DNA from: Candidatus Pantoea edessiphila
GTDB taxonomy: Bacteria; Pseudomonadota; Gammaproteobacteria; Enterobacterales; Enterobacteriaceae
NCBI RefSeq assembly: GCF_002933345.1
Contig: NZ_PDKR01000001.1
Span: 243,986-307,985, forward strand
DNA: 64,000 nucleotides
Direction: 5' to 3'
The notes under the pieces were generated by a model that saw only the letters and a list, made by a program, of their open reading frames with translations, ran no database searches and was not told the DNA's origin. A program made the position numbers and the translations under genes. This document shows, piece by piece, positions 10,282 through 22,496 of this stretch (the stretch's first letter is position 1; the number at the start of each line of letters is the position of its first letter).

Positions 10282-10794
10282 TTATTTAACTAATTTACCT
10301 TGATTATTTTTGCGACCAATGTGTAGTGTAACTAGTAAGCTCGCTAGTAACAGCATTGATATAAATTCTACTAATAATCCATAATGGCCGAATAAACTAA
10401 TACCGATATCTTTTGCGTCAAAAATTTTGTTATTTATACTTTTATGGTTAGTAGTTATAATTGAAGCTATTATAAAAATGAGTAATAAGATGGATATGAT
10501 AGTTGGAATAACCCACATAGAAGACTTTAACCATTTACGTTCTTTTTGTTCAGTGATTTTGCCAAGATTTAACATCATTACTACAAAAACAAACAAAACC
10601 ATAATTGCACCAGTGTAAATAATGACTTGTAATGCACCAACAAAATAAGCACCTATTATAAAATAAATAGATGAAATTGATAATAAAGAAATAATTAAAT
10701 ATAATAGCATATGTATCGGATTAGTATGAATGATAGCACATAAAGTAGTTATAATTGCTAATGAGCAAAAAAAATAAAACATTAATTCCTTCAC
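10282..10794 (-). CDS. nuoJ: NADH-quinone oxidoreductase subunit J
   Basis: NuoJ is a five-helix membrane subunit that links the quinone site to the antiporter subunits of complex I. The protein has 170 residues against 184 in E. coli; the loss is in the hydrophilic C-terminal tail. It keeps the helix carrying GALQVIIYTGAIMVLFVFVVMML, which contains the pi-bulge and tyrosine important for coupling. It lies 11 bases after nuoI. Confidence 0.96.
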   Translation of the reverse strand: MKELMFYFFCSLAIITTLCAIIHTNPIHMLLYLIISLLSISSIYFIIGAYFVGALQVIIYTGAIMVLFVFVVMMLNLGKITEQKERKWLKSSMWVIPTIISILLLIFIIASIITTNHKSINNKIFDAKDIGISLFGHYGLLVEFISMLLLASLLVTLHIGRKNNQGKLVK

Positions 10795-10805
10795 TTATTA
10801 CTCCT

Positions 10806-11348
10806 TTAAGGCAACAAATCTTTAACATCAATAGGTATTTCTTCTTTTTCAGCTTGACCTTTATTTTTTCCTTTAACTTCCATTCCAGTTATATGATAAA
10901 AATTATAGTTTGGATATTTACCAGGACCTGAAATTAAAAGATCATGTTTTTCATAAACTAAATCTTGACGTTTAAATTCACCCAATTCAAAATCTGGTAT
11001 TAACTGAATTGCGGTTGTTGGACATGCTTCCTCGCATAAACCACAAAAAATACATCTTGAAAAATTGATTCTAAAAAATTCTGGATACCAACGACCATCC
11101 TTAGTTTCATTTTTTTTTAAAGAAATACAACCAACAGGACATGCAACTGCACAAAGATTACATGCGACACAACGTTCTTTTCCATTAGGATCACGTGTTA
11201 GTACTATTCTTCCTCTGTATCTTGGTGATAAATATACTTTTTCTTCAGGATACATTCGTGTTTCCCTCTTTGAAAAAGCATGTAAACTTGTTAAAAACAT
11301 GCTACGTATTATCGTTCCTATACCAAAGATAATATCTTTTAAATTCAT
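10806..11348 (-). CDS. nuoI: NADH-quinone oxidoreductase subunit I (2x 4Fe-4S)
   Basis: NuoI carries the two 4Fe-4S clusters N6a and N6b that pass electrons from NuoG towards NuoB in complex I. The 180-residue protein matches E. coli in length. Two ferredoxin-type motifs are visible: [15 protein letters not shown] (about residues 60-74) and [15 protein letters not shown] (about 99-113). The N-terminus carries an amphipathic helix that sits on the membrane. The gene lies between nuoH (28-bp gap) and nuoJ in the normal order. Confidence 0.97.
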   Translation of the reverse strand: MNLKDIIFGIGTIIRSMFLTSLHAFSKRETRMYPEEKVYLSPRYRGRIVLTRDPNGKERCVACNLCAVACPVGCISLKKNETKDGRWYPEFFRINFSRCIFCGLCEEACPTTAIQLIPDFELGEFKRQDLVYEKHDLLISGPGKYPNYNFYHITGMEVKGKNKGQAEKEEIPIDVKDLLP

Positions 11349-11376
11349 TTTTGTTATCCTTGCTTCTTAATTATGA

Positions 11377-12357
11377 CTACATTTTATATAAAACTAATGC
11401 AGCAGTTATCAATAAATTAATCAAAGTTAAAGGTAAACAAAATTTCCAGCCAAACGATAACATTTGATCATAACGTGGTCGTGGTAACGATGCACGAACT
11501 AATATAATCATTGTAATACAACATATTGTTTTAATAAAAAACCAAACAAAAGGTGGTAAAAATGGACCGTACCAACCTCCTAAAAACAAAGTAACTATTA
11601 ATGCAGAAACAGTTGTAATTGCTATATATTCACCAATAAAAAATAGACCAAATTTCATTCCAGAGTATTCAATATGATAACCAGAAGCTAATTCCTGTTC
11701 AGATTCTGGTTGATCAAAAGGATGACGATGACAAACGGCAGTACTAGCAATGCAAAAATTAAAAAAACCAAAAAATTGTGGGATAATATTCCAAATATGT
11801 TCTTGACTTTTTACAATATCATTTACATTAAATGAACCAGATTGAATAATTACACCCATAATAGATAAACCCAGAAAAACTTCATAACTTAAAGTTTGAG
11901 CTGCAGCTCTTACTGATCCTAATAGAGAGTATTTATTATTGCTTGACCAACCTGCAAATAATACTCCATATATTGATAATCCTGACATCATTAAAAAAAA
12001 CAATACACCAATATGCAAATCAATAATTACGCATTTGGGTGAAATAGGTATTATAACAAAAACTAACAACATAGACATGAAAGAAATGATTGGTGCTAAT
12101 ATGAAAAAGAGACTATCAGAAAATGGTGGAGTCCAATCTTCCTTAAAAAAAATTTTAATCATATCAGCTAGTAATTGCAACGATCCACCCCAACCAACGC
12201 GATTAGGTCCATAACGATTTTGAAATAAACCTAAGACACGTCGTTCATAAAAGCTCATAAATGAACTAAAAATCAATAGAAATAATAAAATTATTATAGA
12301 CTTAAAAACAGATATTGATACAATACTAAAATTGTTAATTGAAAAACAATTTATCAT
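11377..12357 (-). CDS. nuoH: NADH-quinone oxidoreductase subunit H
   Basis: NuoH forms the quinone-binding chamber at the junction of the two arms of complex I. I chose the ATG at 12357, giving 326 residues (E. coli 325). An in-frame start further upstream would add 41 residues with no resemblance to the family and would run deep into nuoG. The chosen ATG overlaps the nuoG stop as ATGA (12354-12357), a coupled arrangement. Conserved segments are [20 protein letters not shown] near the N-terminus, the acidic loop with [20 protein letters not shown], and [18 protein letters not shown] near the C-terminus. Confidence 0.96.
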   Translation of the reverse strand: MINCFSINNFSIVSISVFKSIIILLFLLIFSSFMSFYERRVLGLFQNRYGPNRVGWGGSLQLLADMIKIFFKEDWTPPFSDSLFFILAPIISFMSMLLVFVIIPISPKCVIIDLHIGVLFFLMMSGLSIYGVLFAGWSSNNKYSLLGSVRAAAQTLSYEVFLGLSIMGVIIQSGSFNVNDIVKSQEHIWNIIPQFFGFFNFCIASTAVCHRHPFDQPESEQELASGYHIEYSGMKFGLFFIGEYIAITTVSALIVTLFLGGWYGPFLPPFVWFFIKTICCITMIILVRASLPRPRYDQMLSFGWKFCLPLTLINLLITAALVLYKM

Positions 12358-15086
12358 ACTACTTCCTTTAGATTGTAAATTTGCTTGTTTATTAATAACA
12401 ATGGAATTCCAGTCATTCCCACAGGCAAACCTACTAAACCTGACCGTAAAGTAGAAGAAATTTTTATTGGAAAGCGCCATTTTTCATTTATACAAGTAAA
12501 TTCAACAATAATATCTTTACTCAAACCTAATTTAGCCGCATCCTTAACATTAAGCGTAAGCATAGGTTGCAATTTTAATTTTTGAAAGATTGGAGAACGC
12601 TGAAACATTTCTTCACATGAAAAAAGTTGATAGATGGGTGTTATACGCAATATATCACTGTCACTATTATTAATTAATATAGATATTGGTTTAAACCAAG
12701 GAAGTTTTTTAGTACTAGTTTTTAAAATACGTATACCGGGGTCGCCATTAAATAAATTTCCTCCTATTCTATTTTGAAACTTATTCCAAGCTTGAGTAGA
12801 ATTCCAACCTGGTGCCCAAGCAAAAGGAATCTGAGAACATGATGATTTTAATTGATTATTGCCTTCCATAGAAAAAGCAAAAATAGTATCCAAATCTTGA
12901 GGTTGACGAGGTTCATGTATATCAATATTAGCTAGCATAGATGTTCGTCCACTAGCACGACATGGCATTCTTGCTAATTTTTGATCACTGATCCTGAATT
13001 TAGAATTTGGTGCTGCATTTTTGATTTCTTTTAAATATGGCAATTCTGTAATTATTGAATCAATTACATTATCTAAATTTATCCAGCTTAATTTTTTATT
13101 TTCTATTTTGCTATGTATATAATGTAACAAACGCCAACTTGTTGGTATTATAATTTTTTTATTATAATATGATGGATCATATACTTGAAAAAAACGTTGA
13201 GCTCGACCTTCATTGTTAATAAGTGTACCGCTACTTTCAACGTAACTAGCACTTGAAAGTACTAATCCAGCTTTTTTTAATGTAGAAGTATTTTGATGAT
13301 CTAGTACAATAACTTTCCTAGGATTAGAGAAAATGATATCATCAAGCAGCGGTTTAGATACATGACGATAAAGATCATTTTCCATTATTAATAAGACATC
13401 AGCTTCATTTTTAGAGAATTGTTCTAAAGCAAATTCTAAAGTATTTCCACCTATTAAAACAAGACCAATGCTATTTACATTGCTAACTAATAATGTAATA
13501 CCAACATCACTACCTCTATACTTCAAAGCTTTTGCTATGTTAGCTGCGGCTTCAATAATTGCAATACTACCAGAATTAGTACCTGAAATAATTAGCGGTT
13601 TTTTTGCACTAATTAATGCTTGTACTATTTCTTGCATTTTATTTTTCAAATTATTATCTAAACTACCATCAATTGATGGTGCTTTTGAATTTAATGCATT
13701 AGCAATAGCAAAACCAAAAAGTGCTTGATCTTCAATAGATCCGTAGTAACTCCAATTTGCAATATCATCAAGCTTTGTTTCATGTACATTAGTTATAAAC
13801 AATAGATTTTTATTATTTTGTCTAATATTAGAGATTGCTTCTGCATGCCAATAAGGTATGTTACTGTTTTCTGCTATCTTATAAGACTTATTTTTAACTG
13901 CTTGACGTACAGAAAGAGCAATCCTTGCACCCACTTGAGTAATATCTTCACCTAATATTAGTATAGTGTCATAATTTTCAATCTCACGTACAGAAGGACT
14001 ATAAATACCTCCATCACTTAATATTTTTATTACCATTTCAATACAAGCTTGTTCATCATTTAGAATACCAGTGGAAAAATTTTCAACACCTACAAGCTTT
14101 CTCAGTGCGAAGTTATTTTCAATACTAGAACGTGCAGAACCAATTCCGATTACTCTTTTTGCTTGTTTTATGATGTCTACACTTAAATTAATTGCTTGTT
14201 CTAAACTAATTTTTAGTCTATCCTGACCTATTAAATGCATAGGTTGATTTGGTCGATCTTGACGATTAATATATTCATATCCAAAACGTCCGAGATCACA
14301 AATAAAATAATGATTTATAGAGCCATGATAACGATTATCAACTCTACATACTTCACCATAACGTTCCCCAATATTAATATTACAACCAATGCTACAATGC
14401 TGACATATACTTGGTGCAAATTGTATATCCCATTTACGATTATATTTTTTTAAACTAGTTTTGTCAGTAAATACACCAGTTGGACAAATTTCGATTAAAT
14501 TCCCAGAAAATTCATTTTTAAGTTTTTCCCCTTCGAAACAACCAAAATAAATATTACTATTTACTCCGTATACTCCTAAACAATCAGCGTCAAGATAATC
14601 TCTATAATAACGAACACAACGATAACAAGTTATACAACGATTCATTTCATGAGAAATAAATGTGCTTAAATTTTGATTTTGATGAGTTCGTTTATTAAAA
14701 CGATAACGTCGCGACTTATGTCCAGTCATTACTGTCATATCTTGTAAATGACAATTACCACCTTCTTCACATACTGGACAATCGTGTGGATGGTTGATCA
14801 TTAATAATTCAATTATTGTTTTTCGAAATTGTTTTGCTTCATTATCATTAACTGAAATAATGCTTCCATTATCTGCTGGAGTCATACAAGACATTACAAT
14901 TTTACCTATTTGGTCTTCAGTATTTTGAAATTTTTTTACTGCACATTGGCGACAAGCACCAATGCTTCCTAGAATAGGATGCCAACAAAAATAAGGAATA
15001 TCAATACCAATAGACAAACAAGCTTGTAGCAGATTGTCTTTTTCATTTACTTTATATTGGTTACCGTCCACATGGATTATAGCCAT
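12354..15086 (-). CDS. nuoG: NADH-quinone oxidoreductase subunit G
   Basis: NuoG is the large iron-sulfur subunit of the NADH-oxidising arm of complex I. The 910-residue length is practically that of E. coli (about 908). The N-terminal 2Fe-2S domain shows [15 protein letters not shown] (about residues 34-48), followed by the HxxxC-type 4Fe-4S ligands in [14 protein letters not shown], the N5/N4 region [16 protein letters not shown], and the fourth cluster in CQHCSIGCN (cluster N7 type). A molybdopterin-oxidoreductase-like fold fills the rest. Its stop overlaps the nuoH start; nuoF lies 67 bases upstream. Confidence 0.97.
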   Translation of the reverse strand: MAIIHVDGNQYKVNEKDNLLQACLSIGIDIPYFCWHPILGSIGACRQCAVKKFQNTEDQIGKIVMSCMTPADNGSIISVNDNEAKQFRKTIIELLMINHPHDCPVCEEGGNCHLQDMTVMTGHKSRRYRFNKRTHQNQNLSTFISHEMNRCITCYRCVRYYRDYLDADCLGVYGVNSNIYFGCFEGEKLKNEFSGNLIEICPTGVFTDKTSLKKYNRKWDIQFAPSICQHCSIGCNINIGERYGEVCRVDNRYHGSINHYFICDLGRFGYEYINRQDRPNQPMHLIGQDRLKISLEQAINLSVDIIKQAKRVIGIGSARSSIENNFALRKLVGVENFSTGILNDEQACIEMVIKILSDGGIYSPSVREIENYDTILILGEDITQVGARIALSVRQAVKNKSYKIAENSNIPYWHAEAISNIRQNNKNLLFITNVHETKLDDIANWSYYGSIEDQALFGFAIANALNSKAPSIDGSLDNNLKNKMQEIVQALISAKKPLIISGTNSGSIAIIEAAANIAKALKYRGSDVGITLLVSNVNSIGLVLIGGNTLEFALEQFSKNEADVLLIMENDLYRHVSKPLLDDIIFSNPRKVIVLDHQNTSTLKKAGLVLSSASYVESSGTLINNEGRAQRFFQVYDPSYYNKKIIIPTSWRLLHYIHSKIENKKLSWINLDNVIDSIITELPYLKEIKNAAPNSKFRISDQKLARMPCRASGRTSMLANIDIHEPRQPQDLDTIFAFSMEGNNQLKSSCSQIPFAWAPGWNSTQAWNKFQNRIGGNLFNGDPGIRILKTSTKKLPWFKPISILINNSDSDILRITPIYQLFSCEEMFQRSPIFQKLKLQPMLTLNVKDAAKLGLSKDIIVEFTCINEKWRFPIKISSTLRSGLVGLPVGMTGIPLLLINKQIYNLKEVV

Positions 15087-15153
15087 AGTGACTTTCTTCC
15101 ATAAAGATATAAGAAAATTATTCTTAATATTTTACTATAAATAAATAAATTGT

Positions 15154-16497
15154 TTAATTCATATTTGGAATATATGATTGAATACCAGTAATAGGTTTAA
15201 TATTACTAAATATTTTTAATGCAATTCCTGCTTCAAATTCTTCTCTAAAATATTTTATCGCACTTTGCAATGGTTCTATAGCACCGGGGGCATGTGCACA
15301 GAAAGTTTTTCCTGAGCCAAGCTCATAGCAAATTTGTTGTAATATTTCTATATCTCCTAATCTGCCTTGTTTTTTTTCCATATCACGTAAAATTTTTACA
15401 CTCCACGGTAAACCTTCTCTACAAGGAGTACACCAACCACATGATTCCCTAGCAAAGAATTCTTCAATATTAAGCAATAAAGAAATCATATTAATTTTAT
15501 TATCTACCGCCATGGCTAAAGCGGTTCCTAACCGACTACCAGCCTTACTTATACTAGAAAATTCCATTGGTAAATTTAAATGCTTATCAATCAAAAAATC
15601 TGTGCTAGCACCACCAGGTTGCCAAGCTTTTAAGCGTAAACCATCTTGCATCCCTCCCGCATAATCTTCCAGTATTTCCAAAGCTGTAATACCGAAAGGT
15701 AACTCCCAAAGGCCAGGATTGTTAACACGCCCAGAAAAACCCATAATTTTAGTACCGGCATCTTCACTTTTAGAAACACTCTTATACCATTTAATACCGT
15801 TTAGCAAAATAGCTGGTAGATTGGATATCGTTTCAACATTATTGATACAAGTTGGCTTACCCCAAACTCCTACGTTTGCTGGAAATGGTGGTTTAGCTCT
15901 AGGATTAGCACGTCGTCCTTCTAATGAATTGATTAATGCTGTTTCTTCTCCGCAAATATAACGACCTGCACCTGTATGGATAATTAGTTCAAAATTAAAA
16001 TCACTATCAAAAATATTTTTACCTAAAAAATTTGCTCTATTAGCTTCAATAATTGCACGACGTAAATTAGCTGCTGCTTCAATGTATTCGCAACGTAGAA
16101 AAATATAACCTCTATAAGTCCTTAATGCGAAAGCAGCAATTAACATACCCTCTATCAACTGATGAGGGTTTTGTTCCATTAGTAATCTATCTTTATAAGT
16201 TCCTGGCTCCATTTCATCAGCATTACATATTAAATAACGAGGACTCATTGATTCATCTTGAGGCATTAAACTCCATTTTAAACCAGTAGGAAAACCTGCT
16301 CCTCCTCGTCCTTTTAAACCAGATTCTTTTATTAAAGATATAATTTCATTAGGTTTCATGTTTTTAAAAGCTTTTTTAGCGCCTAAGTACCCATTTTTAT
16401 TACAATATTCATCAATCCAAACCGGTTTTTTATCATTACGTAAACGCCAAGTTAAAGGATGAGTTTCAGGTTTACAAATAATTTTTTTTATTTTCAT
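15154..16497 (-). CDS. nuoF: NADH-quinone oxidoreductase subunit F (NADH/FMN)
   Basis: NuoF binds NADH and FMN and starts electron flow in complex I. The protein has 447 residues (E. coli 445). The nucleotide-binding glycine-rich segment [16 protein letters not shown] is present near residues 61-76, the FMN region follows, and the 4Fe-4S N3 ligands appear as [12 protein letters not shown] with the later Cys in [12 protein letters not shown]. Its start overlaps the nuoE stop by 4 bases, so the NADH module nuoE-nuoF is translationally coupled. Confidence 0.98.
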   Translation of the reverse strand: MKIKKIICKPETHPLTWRLRNDKKPVWIDEYCNKNGYLGAKKAFKNMKPNEIISLIKESGLKGRGGAGFPTGLKWSLMPQDESMSPRYLICNADEMEPGTYKDRLLMEQNPHQLIEGMLIAAFALRTYRGYIFLRCEYIEAAANLRRAIIEANRANFLGKNIFDSDFNFELIIHTGAGRYICGEETALINSLEGRRANPRAKPPFPANVGVWGKPTCINNVETISNLPAILLNGIKWYKSVSKSEDAGTKIMGFSGRVNNPGLWELPFGITALEILEDYAGGMQDGLRLKAWQPGGASTDFLIDKHLNLPMEFSSISKAGSRLGTALAMAVDNKINMISLLLNIEEFFARESCGWCTPCREGLPWSVKILRDMEKKQGRLGDIEILQQICYELGSGKTFCAHAPGAIEPLQSAIKYFREEFEAGIALKIFSNIKPITGIQSYIPNMN

Positions 16498-17009
16498 TGA
16501 TATTGCTCCAATATATTAACAATATCATTCGGTTTTAACTTGATATATGTTTTTTCATTTACCATGATGATTGGACCTTTATCGCAATTACCTAAACAAC
16601 AAATAGGCAATAAAGTGAAACGACTGTCTATTGTAGTTTGACCAGGCTTAATATTTAGATTTTGTTCTAATTTTTTCTGAATATCTTTATAACCATTAAT
16701 ATAACAAACTACACTATCACAATAACGAATTATATGACGACCAACTTGTTTTCTAAAAATTTGACTATAAAATGTTGCTACGCCTTCTATATCACTAGGG
16801 GGGATATTCAATATTTCAGAAATAGCATTAATTGCTCCATCACATACCCAACCTCTTTTGTTTTGAACTATCTTTAAAGCTTCAATACATACAGAACGAG
16901 TATTTTCATAATATTTTTTTTCATTTTCAATTGCGCAGTATTCTTCTTCACTAAATACAAACACTTCATTTGAGTAAATTGTCTTAATAGGTATTTTTTT
17001 ATCATACAT
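16494..17009 (-). CDS. nuoE: NADH-quinone oxidoreductase subunit E (2Fe-2S)
   Basis: NuoE carries the 2Fe-2S cluster N1a next to the flavin subunit NuoF. The protein has 171 residues (E. coli 166). It shows the thioredoxin-like cluster ligands as [13 protein letters not shown] and later [12 protein letters not shown], and the family segment [17 protein letters not shown]. It begins 2 bases after the nuoCD stop and overlaps nuoF by 4 bases. Confidence 0.97.
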   Translation of the reverse strand: MYDKKIPIKTIYSNEVFVFSEEEYCAIENEKKYYENTRSVCIEALKIVQNKRGWVCDGAINAISEILNIPPSDIEGVATFYSQIFRKQVGRHIIRYCDSVVCYINGYKDIQKKLEQNLNIKPGQTTIDSRFTLLPICCLGNCDKGPIIMVNEKTYIKLKPNDIVNILEQYQ

Positions 17010-17011
17010 AA

Positions 17012-18811
17012 TTATCTATCCACATCTGACATAACAAAATCAATACTACCTAAATAAACAATTAAATCGGATATTAAACTACCGCGAATTACTGAAGGTA
17101 TTTGTTGAAGATGAGGAAAACTAGGAGTACGTATACGTGTACGATAACTCATTGTACCACCATCGCTAATTAAATAATAACTATTTATACCTTTGGTAGC
17201 TTCAATCATTTGAAATGATTCATTTGCTGGCATAACAGGTCCCCATGACACATGAAGAAAGTGTGTAATGAGAGTTTCTATATGTTGCAATGTATGTTCT
17301 TTAGGCGGAGGAGTAGTAAGTGGATGATCTGCTTTAAATGGTCCTTGAGGCATGTTCTTTAAACATTGTTCTAAAATAGATAATGACTGCCATATCTCTT
17401 CTACTTTTAAACAAACTCTATTATAAGCATCGCTAATACCATTACCAATTGGAATTTCAAAATCAAAATGTTCATAACCTGAATAAGGACGCCATTTTCT
17501 TATATCAAAGTCTAGTCCAGTTGCTCTTAATCCTGCTCCAGTAGTTCCCCAAGCTAACGCTTCTTTTTTTGTATAAGCAGCTATACCTCTAGATCTTTCT
17601 ATTAATATTTTATTATTTAATGCAACTAAACTATATTCTTTAATCCTTTTAGGTATCCATTTAAGAAAATTACTTAACAGATATTGCCAACCTTTAGGTA
17701 GATCATGTGCTACACCACCTATCCTAAACCAGGCTGGATGCATACGAAAGCCAGTAATAGCTTCGATTATATCATAAATTTTTTGACGATCTGTAAATGC
17801 TAAAAAAATTGGAGTCATAGCACCTGTATCATTAATAAATGTAGAAATATATAATAAGTGACTATTAATACGAAATAGTTCTGAAATCATTATACGAATT
17901 ACATTTACCCTATCAGGAACAATTATTCCAGCTAATTTTTCTACTGCAAGTATATAAGGCATTTCATTAATACAACCGCCTAAATATTCAATACGGTCTG
18001 TATAAGGAATATAACTATGCCAGGATTGTCTTTCTCCCATTTTTTCCGCTCCACGATGGTGATAACCTATATCAGGAACGCAATCAACAATCTCTTCTCC
18101 ATCCAGCTGAAGAAAAATGCGAAATGCACCATGCACGGAAGGATGATTAGGACCAAGGTTCAAAAACATAAAATCTTCATTATCAGTTCTGCTTTTCATA
18201 CCCCAATCTTCAGGATTAAGAGTAAGAGCTTCCATTTCTAAATCTTCTTTTTGCTTTGTAAGAAAAAAAGGATCGAACTCAGTAGCGCGTGCAGGGTAAT
18301 CTTTGCGTAAAGGATAACCCTCCCAGTTTTGTGGCATAATAATTCTGACAAGGTGAGGATGTCCATCAAAAATAATTCCAAACATTTCCCATGTTTCTCT
18401 TTCATACCAATTAGCATTTACAAAAATATTTGTAATAGTAGGTACATGTAAATCTTTTTCTAACAAAGCTACCTTTATAATTATATCTTTATTTCGTTGA
18501 ATAGATAACAAATGATAAAAAACACAGAAATCAGCTAAAGGTAAATTTTTACGTTGAATACGTACTCTCTCATCAATGCCATGCAGATCGTAAAGCATCA
18601 CATACCTACCAGGTAGGTTATTTAAAAATTTGATTATTTTTAATAAATTTTCTCTTTGAATCCATAATACTAAAGATCCAATACTAGTAGATTGAACAGT
18701 GAAGCAATTATCTCCAAAATTATTATATAGATCATTAATTATAGGATCATCTAGATGATCATTGTTTTGTAATATCGGTTTAACTAAACTAGTTGTAGAT
18801 AAGTTTGTCAT
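17012..18811 (-). CDS. nuoCD: NADH-quinone oxidoreductase fused subunit C/D
   Basis: This is the fused NuoC-NuoD subunit of the connecting arm of complex I, 599 residues long (E. coli about 600). The fusion is typical of E. coli and its relatives; many other bacteria have two genes. The N-terminal NuoC part (about 1-190) includes [18 protein letters not shown] and ends with [16 protein letters not shown]. The NuoD part begins with [22 protein letters not shown] and keeps the quinone-site His and Tyr region ([19 protein letters not shown]). The fusion is the best single clue for an enterobacterial origin of the window. Confidence 0.98.
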   Translation of the reverse strand: MTNLSTTSLVKPILQNNDHLDDPIINDLYNNFGDNCFTVQSTSIGSLVLWIQRENLLKIIKFLNNLPGRYVMLYDLHGIDERVRIQRKNLPLADFCVFYHLLSIQRNKDIIIKVALLEKDLHVPTITNIFVNANWYERETWEMFGIIFDGHPHLVRIIMPQNWEGYPLRKDYPARATEFDPFFLTKQKEDLEMEALTLNPEDWGMKSRTDNEDFMFLNLGPNHPSVHGAFRIFLQLDGEEIVDCVPDIGYHHRGAEKMGERQSWHSYIPYTDRIEYLGGCINEMPYILAVEKLAGIIVPDRVNVIRIMISELFRINSHLLYISTFINDTGAMTPIFLAFTDRQKIYDIIEAITGFRMHPAWFRIGGVAHDLPKGWQYLLSNFLKWIPKRIKEYSLVALNNKILIERSRGIAAYTKKEALAWGTTGAGLRATGLDFDIRKWRPYSGYEHFDFEIPIGNGISDAYNRVCLKVEEIWQSLSILEQCLKNMPQGPFKADHPLTTPPPKEHTLQHIETLITHFLHVSWGPVMPANESFQMIEATKGINSYYLISDGGTMSYRTRIRTPSFPHLQQIPSVIRGSLISDLIVYLGSIDFVMSDVDR

Positions 18812-18905
18812 AAACTCATCACCATTATTAACCTATAGTAAAATAATTTAATAAGACTATAGTTATATAAAAAATAAATTATTTATTTTAAGTTTTAATT
18901 TATTA

Positions 18906-19583
18906 TCAAACTGTATCAGGTGATCTTAAATTAACAACCGAAATATTTTCTTTTTGTTTTCTTGTCCTTTCAGATTGCATATTAGCACGATAAATTCCTT
19001 GATCTCCTATTTTCCATGATAGTGGACGACGTTCTTTTTCAATTGATTGTTGTAATAACCTTAACGCTTGTATGTAAGCTTCAGGACGTGGTGGACAACC
19101 AGGGATATAAATATCAACAGGTAGAAATTTATCAACACCTTGGACTACTGAATAAATATCATACATTCCACCAGAGTTAGCACATGAACCCATAGAAATA
19201 ACCCACTTTGGTTCTAACATTTGATCATATAACCGCTGAATCACTGGAACCATTTTTATGAAAGGTGTCCCAGCGATAACCATAAAGTCAGATTGACGTG
19301 GAGATGAACGTATAACTTCAGAACCAAACCTTGCCACATCATGAATTGCAGTAAATGATGTGGTCATTTCAACATAGCAACAAGAAAGACCAAAATTATA
19401 TGGCCAAAGCGAATGTTTACGTCCCCAATTAACTAAATTATTTAAAGCAAATTTAAGTTTTCCCATATAAACATTACGTTTAATATTATGATCTAAAGGA
19501 TCATTAACAATTTGTTTTTTTTGTAAGGGGTAATGATCATTGTTTTTGTTATTTCTGTTTATTTTGGTTAATGTATAATCCAT
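18906..19583 (-). CDS. nuoB: NADH-quinone oxidoreductase subunit B (cluster N2)
   Basis: NuoB carries cluster N2, the last iron-sulfur centre before quinone in complex I. The 225-residue protein (E. coli 220) has the tandem cysteines in [10 protein letters not shown], a third ligand in [13 protein letters not shown] and the fourth in [10 protein letters not shown]. The segment that reads AGTCFTKMAP in E. coli is [10 protein letters not shown] here; that cysteine is not a cluster ligand, so function should not be affected. A 94-bp spacer separates it from nuoCD and 68 bp from nuoA. Confidence 0.97.
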   Translation of the reverse strand: MDYTLTKINRNNKNNDHYPLQKKQIVNDPLDHNIKRNVYMGKLKFALNNLVNWGRKHSLWPYNFGLSCCYVEMTTSFTAIHDVARFGSEVIRSSPRQSDFMVIAGTPFIKMVPVIQRLYDQMLEPKWVISMGSCANSGGMYDIYSVVQGVDKFLPVDIYIPGCPPRPEAYIQALRLLQQSIEKERRPLSWKIGDQGIYRANMQSERTRKQKENISVVNLRSPDTV

Positions 19584-19651
19584 TAATGTTTTACCTATAT
19601 TTAATATTGTTTATTTTTATTAGCAATCATTAATTTTAAATTATTGATAAT

Positions 19652-20038
19652 TTAGTGATATTTAGGATTCCAATTGAATACTCCCAATCTTATAAGATAT
19701 ATTAAACTTAATAAAATTGTTATAATGAAAAAAGTTGCCTCTGTAAAACCTATCCAACCATTTTCTCGTACTGAGACAGCCCATATATATAAGAAAAGAG
19801 CTTCAACATCAAAAATTACGAATAGCATAGCAATTAGATAGAATTTAATTGACAATCTAATCCTTGCATTACCAACTGATTTAATACCAGATTCAAATGG
19901 TATATTTTTGTAGCGTCCATGTGATTTACCACCTAAAAACCAACCTCCAAATAGCATAAAAAAACAAAAACAAAATGCAATAATTACAAAAGATGTAAAA
20001 GCCCAGTATTGAGCTGTTATTTCAGTATTTGTTATCAT
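19652..20038 (-). CDS. nuoA: NADH-quinone oxidoreductase subunit A
   Basis: NuoA is a three-helix membrane subunit at the heel of complex I and the first gene of the operon. It has 128 residues against 147 in E. coli, the difference being a shorter C-terminal tail. Conserved features are FESGIKSVGNARIRLSIKFY and the acidic helix FVIFDVEALFLYIWA. A clear Shine-Dalgarno sequence (AAGGAG) lies 11 bases before the ATG at 20038. The whole operon nuoA to nuoN is complete and in canonical order, which implies a working respiratory complex I. Confidence 0.96.
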   Translation of the reverse strand: MITNTEITAQYWAFTSFVIIAFCFCFFMLFGGWFLGGKSHGRYKNIPFESGIKSVGNARIRLSIKFYLIAMLFVIFDVEALFLYIWAVSVRENGWIGFTEATFFIITILLSLIYLIRLGVFNWNPKYH

Positions 20039-21233
20039 ACCATTAACAACTCCTTATAATTTAACGTATTAATTGGAATTCTATAAATTGAATCTTAAAA
20101 GCAAATCCATGTTAAGCAATGAATAATTTCAGATTTATTAATTAATTAAATCTTATTATAAATATAGCTAACTTAATATATTATTTGAACTTTTTATTTT
20201 AAATTATTTTTGGAATTTAATTTTATTGTAATAATTTTAATAAAATATTACTTAATTATAAGTTTTAAATCTCAAATTTTTAAAATTAAATGAAATAAAT
20301 TTAGTAAACTATAAAAAATTATTTAACTAAAAATATTGTTATCTTAAATTAAGATATAATAATTGTCGTTAATTACGAAAGATAATAATCATTGTAAGTT
20401 AATAAATCTGATAAGTTAAAAATACATTTTACATAAATAAATTGATTTTAAATAATTTTGCTTCTTATTAAAGAAAGTAATGAAATTATATTAAGTATAA
20501 AGGAATGATACCTTTAAAGAATATGAATTTCTAGTAAAATAATAAAAGATTTTACTTTGAATATATAAAGCGAAATCTCTGAAATAATTATTCAATCAAT
20601 TTTAAGTTCTTTTAAATACTAGTAATGAAAAACATTAATTTCATCTTCCATGATTATCATTCTTGAATAACTATGGATAATTGTATTTGTTTTATTTATT
20701 ATTCTTAAATAAGATGCTTATATATTATTTAATATTATTTATATAATGAAAATAAAATTTATTTTGATATCAATCATATTATAAAAAATTATTTTAGTTA
20801 TTTATTTTGATCACTGTAATAGAAATTTTTTCTAATTAAATTTATAGTAATATAGTTTATGATGAAGTAAAACTTCATTTAATTGTTGTTTTAGTACTCA
20901 ATATGATTAATGTAATATTCAACAGATTATTTTTAAAAATCATTTATATTGTTGGATTAAGTAAATAAATTTAGTTTTTATTGGAAATAATTTTATTTAT
21001 AAAATAATAGATTTATATTTATTGGAAATAGTTTGCATTAACTTTTTTATTTTTAGAACATATTTATAATCTTTTCTAAATATAGAAATTTTTTAGAATT
21101 TTTTTTGTTAAATGTTTAATTTAATCTAAAATACTTCTATGATATACAATTAATAATTAAATTTTAAGAAATAGTTTAACTAATTGTTATTGTTTCTATT
21201 TTATTTAATTAAATTTTTATAAAAGGCAATTAT
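20039..21233. other. 1.2-kb non-coding region between nuoA and ackA
   Basis: This is the longest gene-free stretch in the window and lies between the divergent nuo operon and ackA. In E. coli the same interval holds lrhA, alaA and the yfbR-yfbV genes. I see no open reading frame of useful length and no recognisable remnant; the sequence is extremely AT-rich. It must contain the promoter of the nuo operon (right of 20038) and that of ackA (left of 21234), but I cannot place them with confidence. Confidence 0.6.
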
Positions 21234-22433
21234 ATGCTAAATAAATTAATATTAGTTTTAAACTGTGGTAGTTCTTCAATTAAATTTACTATAATAAATT
21301 CATCAGGTAATAGATATCTTTCAGGTTTAGCTGAGTGTTTCTATCTTTCAGAAACAAGAATTAAATGGCAATTCGAATATCAAAAACAAGAAAAAATATT
21401 AAATAAAGGTACTACATATCAAGAAACATTAAAATTTATTATGTCAGAAATACTACAACAAAAACCTAAACTTTTAAGTAAAATAAATGCAATTGGACAT
21501 CGTATAGTGCATGGTGGTAGATATATAAATAGTTCTTTAATAATAAATAAAGATGTAATTAAAATGATTAAAAATGCTACGTTATTTGCACCATTACACA
21601 TTCCAGCACATTTGATTGGTATTAGTGAATCGATGAAAAAATTTCCACATCTTTCAAAGAGAAATGTTGCAGTATTTGATACTACTTTTCATAAAACAAT
21701 TCCAGAATCTTCATATCTATATGCTTTGCCTTATAGATTTTATAAAGATCATGGAATACGTCGCTATGGAGCACATGGCATTAGTCATTTATATGTTATG
21801 CAACAGACTGCAAAGATATTACAAAAAAAACAAAAAGAATTAAATATTATTACTTGTCATTTAGGAAATGGTTGTTCGATATCTGCTATACGTAATGGTA
21901 TATGTGTTGACACATCAATGGGTTTAACCCCATTAGAAGGATTAGTAATGGGTACAAGAAGCGGTGATATTGACCCTTCTATTATATTTTTTATGCATAA
22001 TTCATTAGGAATGACAACAGAAAAAATTCATGAATTACTAACAAAGGAATCTGGTCTATTAGGTTTAACTGGGATTACAAGTGATTGTCGATACATTGAA
22101 GATAATTATAAAATAAAAGAGGAAGCTAAGCGCGCTATGGATGTATTTTGTCATCGAGTAGCAAAGTATATTGGTAGTTATACTACATTAATGAATAGTA
22201 GACTTGATGCGTTAGTTTTTACTGGTGGTATTGGAGAAAATTCTGCAATGGTACGTAATTTTGTGTTAAAAAAACTAAAAATACTTAATTTTAAATTAAA
22301 TCATAATTTAAACCTAAATAATAGATTTGGTAAAGCTGGCTTTATAAATATTAAAAACTATCGTCCAATATTAGTGATTCCAACAAATGAAGAACTAATA
22401 ATTGCTAAAGAGACTGTAAATTTAACGAAATAG
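21234..22433 (+). CDS. ackA: Acetate kinase
   Basis: AckA interconverts acetyl phosphate plus ADP with acetate plus ATP, and with Pta connects acetyl-CoA to acetate. The 399-residue protein (E. coli 400) begins with the ASKHA-fold signature [11 protein letters not shown] and has the family motifs [41 protein letters not shown] and [13 protein letters not shown]. The pathway gives ATP from substrate-level phosphorylation and sets the acetyl phosphate level. pta follows 63 bases later, as in E. coli. Confidence 0.98.
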   Translation: MLNKLILVLNCGSSSIKFTIINSSGNRYLSGLAECFYLSETRIKWQFEYQKQEKILNKGTTYQETLKFIMSEILQQKPKLLSKINAIGHRIVHGGRYINSSLIINKDVIKMIKNATLFAPLHIPAHLIGISESMKKFPHLSKRNVAVFDTTFHKTIPESSYLYALPYRFYKDHGIRRYGAHGISHLYVMQQTAKILQKKQKELNIITCHLGNGCSISAIRNGICVDTSMGLTPLEGLVMGTRSGDIDPSIIFFMHNSLGMTTEKIHELLTKESGLLGLTGITSDCRYIEDNYKIKEEAKRAMDVFCHRVAKYIGSYTTLMNSRLDALVFTGGIGENSAMVRNFVLKKLKILNFKLNHNLNLNNRFGKAGFINIKNYRPILVIPTNEELIIAKETVNLTK

Positions 22434-22496
22434 CATTTATTAGACTAATTGTAATAATAAAAATATTCAAAATTTATAAATTTTAAGGATTAAATC

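Noticed and set aside
12358-12480. A nuoH start 41 codons upstream
   Set aside because: The added residues do not resemble NuoH and lie inside the well-conserved end of nuoG; the ATG overlapping the nuoG stop gives the family length.
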